Below, one piece after another: positions 26,313 through 35,685 of a stretch of DNA of 64,000 nt. The stretch's first letter is position 1, and each line of letters opens with the position of its first letter. The translations under genes and the position numbers were made by a program. Source of the stretch: Methanocrinis alkalitolerans. GTDB lineage: Archaea > Halobacteriota > Methanosarcinia > Methanotrichales > Methanotrichaceae. The notes under the pieces are model-generated. The model had not been told where the DNA came from, did no database searches, and worked only from the letters and a program-made list of their open reading frames with translations. The stretch is taken from contig NZ_JARFPL010000004.1 in the NCBI RefSeq assembly GCF_029167205.1, positions 25,388-89,387 of the forward strand. The letters run 5' to 3'.

Positions 26313-26861
26313 ATGTACATCCCCATCATCCTCGGGACCGCCCGGGAGGGGCGCGAGTCCGAGAAGGTCGCGAGGTTCATGCTGGCGAAGGCCGCGGAGT
26401 TCGGCCTCGAGAGCGAGATCATCGACGTCCGCGACTACCGCCTCCCCGCGACGGACGACTCCAAGACCTCCGAGGCGGCGGCCCGACTCAAGGAGCGGGT
26501 CCTCCGGGCCGACGGGATCGTCATCGTCTCCCCGGAGTACAACCACGGCTACCCGGGGGAGCTGAAGATGATGCTCGACCTCCTCTACGCGGAGTACTTC
26601 GGAAAGCCTGTGGGGATCTGCGGCGTCTCCTCCGGGGTATTCGGCGGCGCCCGGATGATCGAGCACTTGATCGCGACCTGCGTCCGCTTCCACATGCTCC
26701 CGACGGGGGAGGTCCTCTACTTCCCCAAAGTCCAGGAGCTCTTCGACGACTCCGGGGCGATCAAGAAGGAGGCTTACCACCGGAGGGCTGAGAAGTTCTT
26801 GGCCGTCCTCGCCGGATACGCCGAGCGGCTCGGCGGGACGGGCAGAGATGCCCACTCCTGA
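26313..26861 (+). CDS. NADPH-dependent FMN reductase family flavoprotein
   Basis: 182-aa flavodoxin-fold protein. The FMN phosphate loop GTAREGRESEKVA is at 8-20, the flavin loop SPEYNHGYPGELK near 73-85 and GVSSGVFGGAR near 104-114. Members reduce FMN, quinones or iron complexes; the electron partner here is unknown. Flanked by a decayed RidA and a long gene-free interval, so likely monocistronic. Confidence 0.82.
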   Translation: MYIPIILGTAREGRESEKVARFMLAKAAEFGLESEIIDVRDYRLPATDDSKTSEAAARLKERVLRADGIVIVSPEYNHGYPGELKMMLDLLYAEYFGKPVGICGVSSGVFGGARMIEHLIATCVRFHMLPTGEVLYFPKVQELFDDSGAIKKEAYHRRAEKFLAVLAGYAERLGGTGRDAHS

Positions 26862-27238
26862 TCTCTGCCGTCCCATTTCAATCAAAAATAGCGGAAGATA
26901 TCCAGTCCGGGATTCGCGATCGGTCGAGAGGTGATCTATTCACCAACGACCCTCCGATAGAAGGTCGCGGTGGGCTATGCGACCGAAATATCAGGGTTTT
27001 ATGGGCTAAAACCCCGAATAGACCTCCATTTCCCGACGCTTTAAATATCGATGAAGAGTAGCGATGAGGCCTCAGCGAGGGGTCCGAGTCGAGGGAGAAC
27101 TTATATTATAATTTTAGTCCCTATTGGGCGAAGGGGTTATAAATTTCGGGCCCTTACCATTGGGGGTGAAGACTGGAGCGGGAGGGGGTACCATAAACTC
27201 GCCACGCCTTCCGTCCCATCCGCCTTCTCACTAATCCC
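26862..27238. other. Gene-free interval upstream of nrdD
   Basis: About 380 bp without a convincing ORF. The right part has AT-rich TTATATTATAATTTTAG (about 27100-27116) followed by GGGGTTATAAATTTCGGG (about 27132-27149), two candidate TATA elements for nrdD. They would leave a leader of about 70-110 nt. I saw no riboswitch consensus. Confidence 0.4.
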
Positions 27239-29539
27239 GTGGGGGTTTCGTCTTTGAGCCGGAAGGTTAACGGACATAAAACGCAGCAGCAAACGCTGGT
27301 AGGTTCCCTTCTATCGGAGATGCCGATGGTCAGGACCACCGACGGCCACCTGATGAGGTGGAACAAGGATGCCGTGATAAACCAGCTCCTGAGGGAGACG
27401 AAGCTCTCCGAGCAGTTCTACCGGATCCCCGGCATCTCCGAGGAGGAGGCTAGAGAGATCGCCCGGGAGGTGGAGCGGCGGATAAGATGGATGGACGTCA
27501 AGTTCCTCTCCGGCCCCCTGGTGAGGGAGATCGTCAACGTCATCCTCATCGAGCGCCACCACCTGGAGTGGAGGAACATCTGCACGCGGGTCGGTACCCC
27601 GGTCTACGACGCCCACCTCATCGACGTCGGCTCCGGCTTTGAGGCCCATGAGAACGCAAACCTCCAGGAGAACGCCGAGACGAGCCACAAGAAGAAGGCA
27701 GACAAGATCTCAAAGGAGCAGTACCTCCTCCTGATACCGCCCTACCTCTCGGACCACCACCTCGCCGGCGACCTCCACATCCACGACCTGGAGTACTTCG
27801 GAACCCGCCCCTTCTGCCAGGACTGGGACCTTCGATACTTCTTCTACTACGGCCTCATGCCCGACGGCTCGGGAACGAAGGCCTCCGTCGCGGGCCCCGC
27901 GAAGAAGCCGGAGGTGGCGATGCTCCACGCCGTCAAGGCCCTCGCCTCCGCCCAGACGAACTTCGCCGGAGGGCAGGGTTTCTACAACTTCTTAACCTTC
28001 CTCGCCCCCTATCTCGAAGGGCTCGATTACTCCGAGATCTGCCAGCTGATGCAGATGTTCGTCTACGAGATGACCCAGATGATGGTCGCCCGGGGCGGCC
28101 AGGTCGTCTTCTCCTCCGTCCAGCTCAGCCCCGGGGTCCCCAGGCTCTGGAGGGACAAGCCCGTCGTCTACAAGGGGAAGGTATGGGACGGCGGCTCCGC
28201 CCCCCTCAAGACCTACGGCGAGTTCGAGAAGGAGGTCCGCCTCGGCTTCAAGGCGTTGATGGAGGTGATGCTGGAGGGGGACTACTGGGGCAAGCCCTTC
28301 AACTTCCCCAAGCCCGAGATCTCCATCGAGCCGGACTTCATGGCCGAGGACGACGAGTTCAACGCCGCTCACCCGGACCTCCCGACGTACCGGGACCTCT
28401 ACCTTCTCACCTTCAAGCTCGCCTCCAAGTTCGGAACCCCCTACTACGACAACCAGCTTCCTGCATACAGGGGCGCCGGGAAGGGGATCAGCTGCTATCA
28501 ATGCTGTGCGTATCAGTTCGCCGCCACCTTCGAGAGCGACGCGGACTTCGACGAGAAGCTCTGCTTCAGGGACGGGATGCACTTCTCAATGGGCTCCTGG
28601 CAGGTCGTCTCCCTCAACTGCCCCCGGGCCGCCTACCTCGCCCGGGGCGACGACGACCTCCTCTTCGAGTACCTCCGGGGTCTGATGGACACCGCCGTCG
28701 ATATCTTCAAGGTCAAACGGGAGTGGATGAACCAGGTGATCAAGAACCGGAGGATGCCGTTTGCCACCCAGAGGCCGAAGGACCCCAATACGGGCAAGAA
28801 GGGGACGGTGGCCGTCGACCTGGAGGGGCTCGTCTACACCATCGGGGTCGTCGGCGTCAACGAGATGGTCCAGTTCCATACCGGCTCCCAGATGCACCAG
28901 TCGAAGGAGGCATGGAAGCTGGCGGTGAGGGCGATGACGGAGATGGAGGTCTACGCCAAGGAGCTCTCCCGCCGCCACGGCATGACCATCGCCCTCGCCA
29001 GGACCCCGGCGGAGACCGTCGTCCAGAGGTTCGCCGTCTCCGACCTCCTTCACGAGGAGTTTCGAGACTGCGCCAAGAGGGTGGTCAAGGGCGATCTGGA
29101 TACCGCCATGACCAGGATCCAGGCGACCCGGGATCTCCCCGTATACTACACCAACGGGACCCACGTCCCCCCGTCCCTGGACGTATCGATCTACCAGAGG
29201 GCGAGGCTGGAGCACGTCTTCTTCCCCATAGTCGACGGCGGGAACATATTCCACATATTCCTCGGAGAGTCGGCTCCGGATCCCGAAGGGCTGATGGACT
29301 TCGCCATGAACCTCGCAAGAACCACCCAGATCGGCTACTTCGCCTTCACCCGGGACATGACCGTCTGCCTCAGCTGCTTCTGCGTATCACCCGGCCTCAA
29401 AGAGGAGTGCCCACGGTGCGGTTCCGACCATCTGGAACACCTCTCTCGGGTCACTGGCTACCTCCAGTCGGTGAGCGGATGGAACGAGGCGAAGAAGCAG
29501 GAGCTCAAGGACAGGAACAGGTACTCCGACCTCAGCTGA
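27239..29539 (+). CDS. nrdD: Anaerobic (class III) ribonucleoside-triphosphate reductase
   Basis: Glycyl-radical NTP reductase of about 765 aa. A short ATP-cone-like N-terminus (RTTDGHLMRWNKDAVINQLL). Catalytic core with GDLHIHDLEYFGTRPFCQDW and QCCAYQFAATFES. C-terminal zinc site CLSCFC and CPRCG, then the glycyl-radical loop RVTGYLQSVSGW. No activase (nrdG) is next to it. The class II enzyme is also present at 43623. The start GTG 27239 or TTG 27254 is uncertain. Confidence 0.92.
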   Translation: MGVSSLSRKVNGHKTQQQTLVGSLLSEMPMVRTTDGHLMRWNKDAVINQLLRETKLSEQFYRIPGISEEEAREIAREVERRIRWMDVKFLSGPLVREIVNVILIERHHLEWRNICTRVGTPVYDAHLIDVGSGFEAHENANLQENAETSHKKKADKISKEQYLLLIPPYLSDHHLAGDLHIHDLEYFGTRPFCQDWDLRYFFYYGLMPDGSGTKASVAGPAKKPEVAMLHAVKALASAQTNFAGGQGFYNFLTFLAPYLEGLDYSEICQLMQMFVYEMTQMMVARGGQVVFSSVQLSPGVPRLWRDKPVVYKGKVWDGGSAPLKTYGEFEKEVRLGFKALMEVMLEGDYWGKPFNFPKPEISIEPDFMAEDDEFNAAHPDLPTYRDLYLLTFKLASKFGTPYYDNQLPAYRGAGKGISCYQCCAYQFAATFESDADFDEKLCFRDGMHFSMGSWQVVSLNCPRAAYLARGDDDLLFEYLRGLMDTAVDIFKVKREWMNQVIKNRRMPFATQRPKDPNTGKKGTVAVDLEGLVYTIGVVGVNEMVQFHTGSQMHQSKEAWKLAVRAMTEMEVYAKELSRRHGMTIALARTPAETVVQRFAVSDLLHEEFRDCAKRVVKGDLDTAMTRIQATRDLPVYYTNGTHVPPSLDVSIYQRARLEHVFFPIVDGGNIFHIFLGESAPDPEGLMDFAMNLARTTQIGYFAFTRDMTVCLSCFCVSPGLKEECPRCGSDHLEHLSRVTGYLQSVSGWNEAKKQELKDRNRYSDLS

Positions 29540-29618
29540 AGTCCCGGCCTCAGCCAGAGACGTCCTCTCCCACCAGGGAGGGCACGTTCTACCTTATTTA
29601 TGATATCGATGCCCTTAA

Positions 29619-29632
29619 CGAAAGTTATATAT
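29619..29632 (+). promoter_or_regulatory. BRE/TATA promoter of the ferredoxin gene
   Basis: CGAAAG (BRE-like, 29619-29624) directly followed by TTATATAT (29625-29632), 55 bp before the ferredoxin ATG. A near-identical arrangement precedes the small ORF at 30078. Confidence 0.65.
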
Positions 29633-29686
29633 CGTATATCCCAGACTCTAAATTTGCCTAATTTGGCGACTTTGGAGGAATTTGTA

Positions 29687-29863
29687 ATGCCGGCAGTAGT
29701 CAACAGAGATGAGTGTGTAAGTTGCGGGACCTGTGTCGAGGAGTGCCCCGAAGAAGCGATCACCATGGACGACGAAGAAATAGCAGTGGTGAACGCCGAC
29801 AAGTGTACCGATTGCGGAACCTGCGTCGAGGCTTGCCCCTCAGAGGCGATCACCCTCGAGTAA
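29687..29863 (+). CDS. 2[4Fe-4S] ferredoxin
   Basis: 58-aa clostridial-type ferredoxin with two CxxCxxCxxxCP clusters: CVSCGTCVEECPEEAI and CTDCGTCVEACPSEAI. A low-potential electron carrier, for example between CO dehydrogenase/acetyl-CoA synthase and membrane oxidoreductases. ATG follows TTGGAGGAA at the usual distance. Transcribed alone from the strong promoter just upstream. Confidence 0.93.
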   Translation: MPAVVNRDECVSCGTCVEECPEEAITMDDEEIAVVNADKCTDCGTCVEACPSEAITLE

Positions 29864-30008
29864 GCTCAACCTATTTTAAAATTTTTCTCAAGCTCTGCAG
29901 GAGCCCTCTCGTCGCTCCCGCTGCCTTCTTGGCCTCTCCAAGTCGGGGCCGTTCCTTTTGTTTCTTCGTTTCTCTTTCGATCCTGCTGCAACCCTTGGAT
30001 CCTATCAA

Positions 30009-30022
30009 CGAAAGCTATTTAT
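30009..30022 (+). promoter_or_regulatory. BRE/TATA promoter upstream of a small ORF
   Basis: CGAAAG (30009-30014) plus CTATTTAT (30015-30022), resembling the ferredoxin promoter in sequence and spacing to the downstream SD. It implies that the 30078 reading frame, or the UPF0182 gene after it, is transcribed from here. Confidence 0.5.
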
Positions 30023-30077
30023 CCGGACCTGCCTGCCCTTTAATATGACAATTCCGGCAGCATTGGAGGAGTTCTCG

Positions 30078-30254
30078 ATGATGGAGGTGGCGCGGCAAGG
30101 GGGATTTGTGGCTTTTGCCCCATCTTCGACGAGATGGCCTCTGGCTGCGAGGACGAGATCAACGCCGTCGGCGGAGCAGGACGCGGAACGCATCATCTCG
30201 CCTCCCGCAAGCAGGAAGATGAGAAGCCTGGCCGAGATGGCCGATAGTCTGTAA
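30078..30254 (+). CDS. Small unrecognised ORF, possibly frameshifted
   Basis: 58 codons beginning ATGATGGAGGTG after TTGGAGGAG with ideal spacing and a promoter about 60 bp upstream. The translation (MMEVARQGGFVAFAPSS...) looks like nothing known. After the G run at about 30102-30106 another frame reads GICGFCPIFDEMASGCEDEI, a more protein-like Cys-rich stretch. The gene may therefore be a frameshifted small Cys protein. UPF0182 starts 16 bp after its stop. Weak case. Confidence 0.3.
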   Translation: MMEVARQGGFVAFAPSSTRWPLAARTRSTPSAEQDAERIISPPASRKMRSLAEMADSL

Positions 30255-30270
30255 TTTTAGAGGTGTTTTT

Positions 30271-32904
30271 ATGAGGTTTGAACGCGGGGTCTTTCTGGCC
30301 CTTATGCTTTTTCTGGTCTTTTCAGGTCAGATTGCCTATATCCTGACGGAATGGCGGTGGTTTGCGACCCTAGATTACTCCAGCGTTTATGAAACCATGA
30401 TAACGACGAGGATCGCCCTCTTCCTCGTCGCGACCATTGCCTTCGGTGCGGTGAGCCTCGCCAACCTGAGGCTGATCGGGAACAGGCCGAGGCACCTATC
30501 ATGGGCCGTGGTCCTGATATCGATATTCTTCGGACTTGTGGCTCAGCAGGGGTGGGAGAGGGTTCTTTTGGCCCTGAACGCCCAGCCCTTCGGGGTGGCT
30601 GACCCTCTATTCGGGATGGACATAGGGTTCTTCGTCTTCACCCTGCCCTTCCTCTGGTCCTTTTGGTATGCGATCTTCTTTGTGGTCATGGTCAACCTGG
30701 CTATAACCGCCGGAGCTTACCTCTACCTCCACGCCGACCGGCTGATCTTCGACCCGGCGGAGAGGGATTATGCCGAGATAGCCAGGTCGATCCCCGAAAG
30801 GGCTTTCGGCCACATCGGAGCCCTCCTGGGGATCCTGGCGCTCCTATTCTCCCTCCGGTACCTCCTGGACAGGTACGAGATCCTCTACTCCGGCGGAGGC
30901 GTCGTCTTCGGCGCGGGTTACGCCGACGTTTACGCGCGCCTCCCCTTCCTCTACGTCTTCGCTGCCGTGGCGCTCTTCGCCGCCGTCCTCCTCTTCCTCT
31001 TCGCCGCAGGGAAGAGGTCGTCGAAGATCCCCCTGGCGATCGCTGTTCTGGTGGTGGGGGCTGGCGCCGCGGGGACGATATACCCTCTTGTCATCCAGCA
31101 GTACAGCGTATCCCCAAACGAGCTATCTCTGGAGCGGCCGTTCATAGCCCACAACATCAACTACACCCTCCAGGCCTACGGCCTCGACAACATCGAGGTG
31201 AGGGACTTTCCCGTCGACTACAACCTCACCGGCGCTGATATCAGGAGAAACGCCGAGACGGTCGATAACATCAGGATCTGGGACTGGAGACCGCTCCTCA
31301 CCACCTACAAGCAGCTGCAGGAGATACGCCTCTATTACGAGTTTATGGACGTAGACGTCGACAGGTACGAGATAGACGGGAAGAAGAGGCAGGTGATGCT
31401 CTCGGCTAGAGAGATATCCACCGATCGCCTTCCTGAGCAGGCGAAGACCTGGCAGAACCTCCACCTCTTCTACACCCACGGCTACGGGATCGCCATGAGC
31501 CCCGTAAACGCGGCGACGGCCGAAGGGCTTCCGGAGTTCTTCATAAAGAACCTGCCGCCGGAGTCGATCCTCGGCGATATAACGAGGCCCGAGATCTACT
31601 ACGGTGAGGGGAGGATGGATTACGTCATCGTCAACACCAACGTCCTGGAATTCGACTATCCCATGGGGGACCAGAACGTCTACACCACCTACGCCGGGAC
31701 CGGCGGCGTCCTCCTCGACCCGTTGATGAAGCTCCTCATGGCCTACAGGCATATGAGCCCCAAGATCCTCCTCAGCAACGAGCTGACCCGTGAGAGCAGG
31801 ATCATGATCCACAGGAACATTCTGGAGAGGGCGAGGACCGTCGCCCCCTTCCTCGCCTACGACAGGGACCCCTACATAGTCCTGGAGGGCGGCCGTCTCT
31901 TCTGGATCATCGACGCCTACACCATATCCGACCGCTACCCGTACTCGGAGCCGACGGGGCGGTTCAACTATATCAGAAACTCGGTGAAGGTCGCCGTCGA
32001 CGCCTACAACGGGACGGTCTATTACTACGTCGTCGAGGACGATCCCATCGTAAAAGCCTACGAGGCGATATTCCCCGACCTCTTCCAGCCCATCGGCTCG
32101 ATGCCGGAGGGGCTTATGGCCCACATGAGGTATCCCGTCGACCTCTTCAGCATCCAGGCCGGGATCTACCAGAACTACCACATGACCGACCCCCAGATAT
32201 TCTACAACAAAGAGGACGCCTGGGAGACGCCGATGGAGATATACCAGGGTGGGCGGCAGCCGGTGGAGCCCTACTACGTCATCATGAAGATCCCCGAGAG
32301 CGAGTTCGGCGAGGAGTTCATGCTGATCCAGCCCTTCACCCCGAGGTCTAGGAACAACATGATCGCCTGGATGTCGGCCATCTGCGACCAGCCGAACTAC
32401 GGCGATATCCTGGTCTATCGGTTCCCCAAGGATCAGCTCGTCTTCGGGCCGATGCAGATCGAGGCGAGGATCGACCAGTCCACCGAGATCTCCGAGCAGC
32501 TGACGCTCTGGGACCAGATGGGGTCCACAGTCATCAGGGGCAACCTCTTGGTGATACCGATAGATAACAGCCTCCTCTACGTCGAGCCCCTCTACCTCCG
32601 GGCGGATATCGGGGAGCTTCCGGAGCTGCGGAGGGTCGTCGTATCCTACGGCAACAGGCTGGTGATGGAGGAGACGCTGGAGGCGGCCCTCGGCCAGATC
32701 TTCGACCTCGCCCCCGAGGTCCAACGAACGGCGACGGAGATCGAGAGGGACGAGCTGTCCAGCGAGGAGCTGATAGTCAGGGCAGGATCGCACTATCGGG
32801 CGGCGCAAGAGGAGCTTCGGGCCGGGAACTGGGCCGAGTACGGCGAGGAGATCGAACGGCTTGGAGAGGTGATCCGAGCTCTGGAGGAGAGGTCAAGAGG
32901 CTGA
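30271..32904 (+). CDS. UPF0182 family large membrane protein
   Basis: 877 aa. The first 290 residues hold about seven TM helices (starting at about 8, 47, 73, 110, 168, 215 and 245). The rest is a large extracytoplasmic domain with conserved blocks such as NIRIWDWRPLL near 331 and FTPRSRNNMIAWM near 690. Function unknown. Archaeal members are often found near transport or envelope genes. ATG after AGAGGTG. Confidence 0.85.
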   Translation: MRFERGVFLALMLFLVFSGQIAYILTEWRWFATLDYSSVYETMITTRIALFLVATIAFGAVSLANLRLIGNRPRHLSWAVVLISIFFGLVAQQGWERVLLALNAQPFGVADPLFGMDIGFFVFTLPFLWSFWYAIFFVVMVNLAITAGAYLYLHADRLIFDPAERDYAEIARSIPERAFGHIGALLGILALLFSLRYLLDRYEILYSGGGVVFGAGYADVYARLPFLYVFAAVALFAAVLLFLFAAGKRSSKIPLAIAVLVVGAGAAGTIYPLVIQQYSVSPNELSLERPFIAHNINYTLQAYGLDNIEVRDFPVDYNLTGADIRRNAETVDNIRIWDWRPLLTTYKQLQEIRLYYEFMDVDVDRYEIDGKKRQVMLSAREISTDRLPEQAKTWQNLHLFYTHGYGIAMSPVNAATAEGLPEFFIKNLPPESILGDITRPEIYYGEGRMDYVIVNTNVLEFDYPMGDQNVYTTYAGTGGVLLDPLMKLLMAYRHMSPKILLSNELTRESRIMIHRNILERARTVAPFLAYDRDPYIVLEGGRLFWIIDAYTISDRYPYSEPTGRFNYIRNSVKVAVDAYNGTVYYYVVEDDPIVKAYEAIFPDLFQPIGSMPEGLMAHMRYPVDLFSIQAGIYQNYHMTDPQIFYNKEDAWETPMEIYQGGRQPVEPYYVIMKIPESEFGEEFMLIQPFTPRSRNNMIAWMSAICDQPNYGDILVYRFPKDQLVFGPMQIEARIDQSTEISEQLTLWDQMGSTVIRGNLLVIPIDNSLLYVEPLYLRADIGELPELRRVVVSYGNRLVMEETLEAALGQIFDLAPEVQRTATEIERDELSSEELIVRAGSHYRAAQEELRAGNWAEYGEEIERLGEVIRALEERSRG

Positions 32905-32905
32905 A

Positions 32906-33595
32906 TTATCGTGCCGGCTCATCATCATGGGCCGGTCCGGACCTCTCCCCATCGGATATCGTCTCGTAGAACCGGTCCCATTCGAGCTTCGTCGATATGC
33001 AGCCGGAGGTGAGGAGAGGGACCCCGATGGCGGGTATATCGTACCTGTGGCAGAGGTCGACCCCCTCTTTTATCTCCATGATGCAGCCGACGCCGACGAT
33101 CGCCCCAGGCCTGTACTTCTTGATCATCCTCTTAATCACCCCCGAGCCCGGGGCGACGAAGAACCTGTATCCGAGCCCTTCGGCGTAGGCCTTGGCGGCA
33201 CCGATGCCGCATTTGCCGCAGTTGATGCAAAGTAACCCTTCTGGGGTGAGCTTCGCCGGGCAGTCGATGGACCGGAGACACTGGGGCATGAAGATCGCCC
33301 TATCCTCCCGGGGGACTTTCCGGAACTTCTCCTGGTTGATGTAGTTACGGAGCTTCACCCCCACCTCGTCGACGATGGCGTCGTCGGCACCGAAGGTCCT
33401 GAATATCGCCTTTATCAGGCTCTCCAGCAGGGATACGAAGGTGAGCATGATCCGCGCCATGAAGAAGTGGCCGGTCTTGAAGGAGTAGGCGATGAGGACC
33501 GCCCCGACTAAGGCGGCGGCTAGGACCGCCAGCGCGGCGACGAAGACCGCCTTTCCCAGGATGTAGAAGAGGGGGTCCATGAACGGGGGGAGCAT
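32906..33595 (-). CDS. DUF116 family membrane-anchored Cys-rich protein
   Basis: 229 aa from ATG 33595. An N-terminal TM segment (about 10-35) is followed by a soluble domain with many Cys: CLRSIDCPAK, CINCGKCGIG and VGCIMEIKEGVDLC, the DUF116 pattern that suggests a metal or Fe-S site. Function unknown. Longer upstream reading is open but lacks a good start context. It is convergent with UPF0182 and divergent from rps15. Confidence 0.78.
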   Translation of the reverse strand: MLPPFMDPLFYILGKAVFVAALAVLAAALVGAVLIAYSFKTGHFFMARIMLTFVSLLESLIKAIFRTFGADDAIVDEVGVKLRNYINQEKFRKVPREDRAIFMPQCLRSIDCPAKLTPEGLLCINCGKCGIGAAKAYAEGLGYRFFVAPGSGVIKRMIKKYRPGAIVGVGCIMEIKEGVDLCHRYDIPAIGVPLLTSGCISTKLEWDRFYETISDGERSGPAHDDEPAR

Positions 33596-33722
33596 GGTCG
33601 GAGATGGAGACGTAGAATATATAAGGGCCTCCATCCTGGAGGGCGCAACCTTTTTATCGCTTGGTAGGCTGGGATGCTTACCTTCGCCTTTATCTGACTT
33701 GAGATTATAATGAGGATTTGAT

Positions 33723-34178
33723 ATGGCCAGAATGCACACCAGAAGAAAGGGGTCCTCGAGGTCGAGGCCGCCTTTTAGATCGACGCCACCCGAGTGGTGC
33801 GACATGAACAAGGAGGAGCTGGGAAAGCACGTTCTCAGGCTTTACGGGAACGGCATCTCACCCACCATGATCGGGCTCACCCTTCGAGACCAGTACGGGG
33901 TGCCCAGCGTCAAGCCGATCCTGGGGACGAAGCTCACCAGGTACCTGAGGGATAACGCCGAGGTGCCGGAGATTCCCGAGGACCTCGCAAACCTGATGCG
34001 AAAGGCGATCGGCATGAGAAAACACCTCGCCAGCAACAAGAAGGACATCCACAACAGAAGGTGGCTGCAGCTCACCGAGAACAAGATCAGACGTCTTGCA
34101 AAGTACTATCGCGGTACCGGACTGCTGCCTGCGAACTGGCAGTACAAGCCAGAGACCGCTGAGATGCTCATCACATGA
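33723..34178 (+). CDS. rps15: 30S ribosomal protein uS15
   Basis: 151 aa, archaeal/eukaryotic (S13e-type) uS15 binding the 16S rRNA central domain. N-terminal MARMHTRRKGSSRSRPP extension, then the four-helix core ending with DIHNRRWLQLTENKIRRL. Overlaps the DHH nuclease gene by 4 nt, starting the conserved rps15-DHH-pcc1 neighbourhood of archaea. Confidence 0.95.
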   Translation: MARMHTRRKGSSRSRPPFRSTPPEWCDMNKEELGKHVLRLYGNGISPTMIGLTLRDQYGVPSVKPILGTKLTRYLRDNAEVPEIPEDLANLMRKAIGMRKHLASNKKDIHNRRWLQLTENKIRRLAKYYRGTGLLPANWQYKPETAEMLIT

Positions 34179-35467
34179 AACGGCTGGAGAAGCTGGCAAA
34201 GGCCGCGGCCAGCTCCCTCTTGCAGTGTGATTGCGCTAGGGTCATATCCCACAACGACGCCGACGGGATCGCCTCGGCGGGCCTGATCTGCACCGCCCTC
34301 CAGAGGGCGGATATACCCTTTCACGCCTCCCTCGTCAGCAGGCTCGACCCTTCGGTCGTCGACGCCCTCGAGCCACCGGTGGTTTTCTGCGACATGGGGA
34401 GCGGAAAGCCCGATCTCGTATCGCGGATAGAGGGGGAGGTCTTCGTCTTCGACCACCACACCCCCGTGGGTGACCTCGACTGCTTCCACGTCAACCCTCA
34501 CCTGGTGGGGGTGGACGGCGCCTTCGAGATCTCCGCCTCCGGCACCGTATACACCGTCGTCCGGGAGATGGGAGATAACGTCGACCTCGCGGGGCTCGCC
34601 CTGGTGGGGGCCCTAGGCGACCGGCAGATGATGATGGGGGCGAACCGGACGATTCTGGAGGAGGCGGCGAACTCTGGGGTGGTGGAGGTCCGCCCAGGCC
34701 TCAAGATGGACGACGGCCCCCTGGAGTCCGTCCTGGCGACAGCCCTCGACCCCCTTCTGGATACCACCGGCGATGTTGAGAAGACGAGGGCTTTTCTCGA
34801 AGAGGTGGGGGTCGCAGGCGAGCTTCCCAAACTTGGGCGTAAGGAGCTATCCCGCCTCTCGACGGCTCTCGTCCTGAAGGTGTTGATGCAGGGGTCCTTC
34901 GCCGCTGATTCTGTGGTGGGGGAGACGATCCGGCTGAAGAGGGAGGTCGTCGAGAACGCCTTCGAGCTGATGTGGATCTTGAACTCCTGCGGCAAGATGG
35001 AGGAGGCGGGGCGCGCCCTGACCCTCTGCATGAGGGATCGGTCCTTCCTGGCGGACTGCATAAATATCGACCACGATTACAGGGCGAAGACCCTCTCGGA
35101 GGTCCGGCAGGTGGAAGAGAGGCTGAAGGAGACGGAGAACCTCAGGTACGCCATCCTCGACGATATGGATGCTGCGGGGGTCGTCTCCGGCCTCTGCGTC
35201 CGTTACCTTTACGCCGACAAGCCGATGGTCATATTGAACAGGTCCGAGGGGATCGTCAAGGTATCTGCCCGGGGGAACAGGCTTCTCGTATTCTGCGGCC
35301 TCGACCTCTCCGTCGCCCTCAAGGAGGGGGCGAAGAAGGTGGGCGGGAACGGCGGCGGCCACAGCGTCGCCAGCGGCGCCTCCGTCCCCCTGGGTACTGA
35401 GGAGGAGTTCATGAAGATCGTCGATGAGGTGGTGGCAAGGCAGCTCGCCGGAGGGAGGAAGGGATGA
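34175..35467 (+). CDS. DHH-family RecJ-like phosphoesterase
   Basis: 430 aa. Motif I SHNDADGIASAG near 25-36, DMGSGKPD near 73, motif III FDHHTPVGD near 92, and a DHHA1-type C-terminal GGNGGGHSVASGA. In archaea such RecJ homologues act as single-strand nucleases, some as the GINS-associated nuclease or a Cdc45 relative. ATG overlaps the rps15 stop. The replisome role is family-based inference. Confidence 0.85.
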   Translation: MKRLEKLAKAAASSLLQCDCARVISHNDADGIASAGLICTALQRADIPFHASLVSRLDPSVVDALEPPVVFCDMGSGKPDLVSRIEGEVFVFDHHTPVGDLDCFHVNPHLVGVDGAFEISASGTVYTVVREMGDNVDLAGLALVGALGDRQMMMGANRTILEEAANSGVVEVRPGLKMDDGPLESVLATALDPLLDTTGDVEKTRAFLEEVGVAGELPKLGRKELSRLSTALVLKVLMQGSFAADSVVGETIRLKREVVENAFELMWILNSCGKMEEAGRALTLCMRDRSFLADCINIDHDYRAKTLSEVRQVEERLKETENLRYAILDDMDAAGVVSGLCVRYLYADKPMVILNRSEGIVKVSARGNRLLVFCGLDLSVALKEGAKKVGGNGGGHSVASGASVPLGTEEEFMKIVDEVVARQLAGGRKG

Positions 35468-35685
35468 TCCGGGCGAGGCTCCGGTTTGAGGGGGATGGCG
35501 CGGAGGCGGTCGCCCGTTCCCTCGACCCCGACAACCTGCCGGGGATGGTCGTCAAAGTCGGGGTCGGCGAGTTCGAGGTGGTGTTCTCCGCCGAGAGGGC
35601 GGGGACGGTCCTCGCCACCGCCGATGACCTGATCACGAACGTCAAGATTGCAGAAGATCTTTTGAATCGAGAGGTGGGGACGTGA
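35464..35685 (+). CDS. pcc1: KEOPS complex subunit Pcc1
   Basis: 73-aa dimerisation subunit of KEOPS, which makes t6A37 in ANN-decoding tRNAs. The short alpha/beta sequence with ARSLDPDNLPGMVV and ATADDLITNVKIAEDLL is typical. Overlaps by 4 nt on both sides, so it sits in a coupled translation operon with the DHH protein and SerRS. Confidence 0.8.
   Translation: MIRARLRFEGDGAEAVARSLDPDNLPGMVVKVGVGEFEVVFSAERAGTVLATADDLITNVKIAEDLLNREVGT

Noticed and set aside
30951..32808. Very long antisense frames across UPF0182 and similar frames opposite other genes
   Set aside because: High GC leaves antisense frames open; their composition is repetitive and they lack SDs and known domains.
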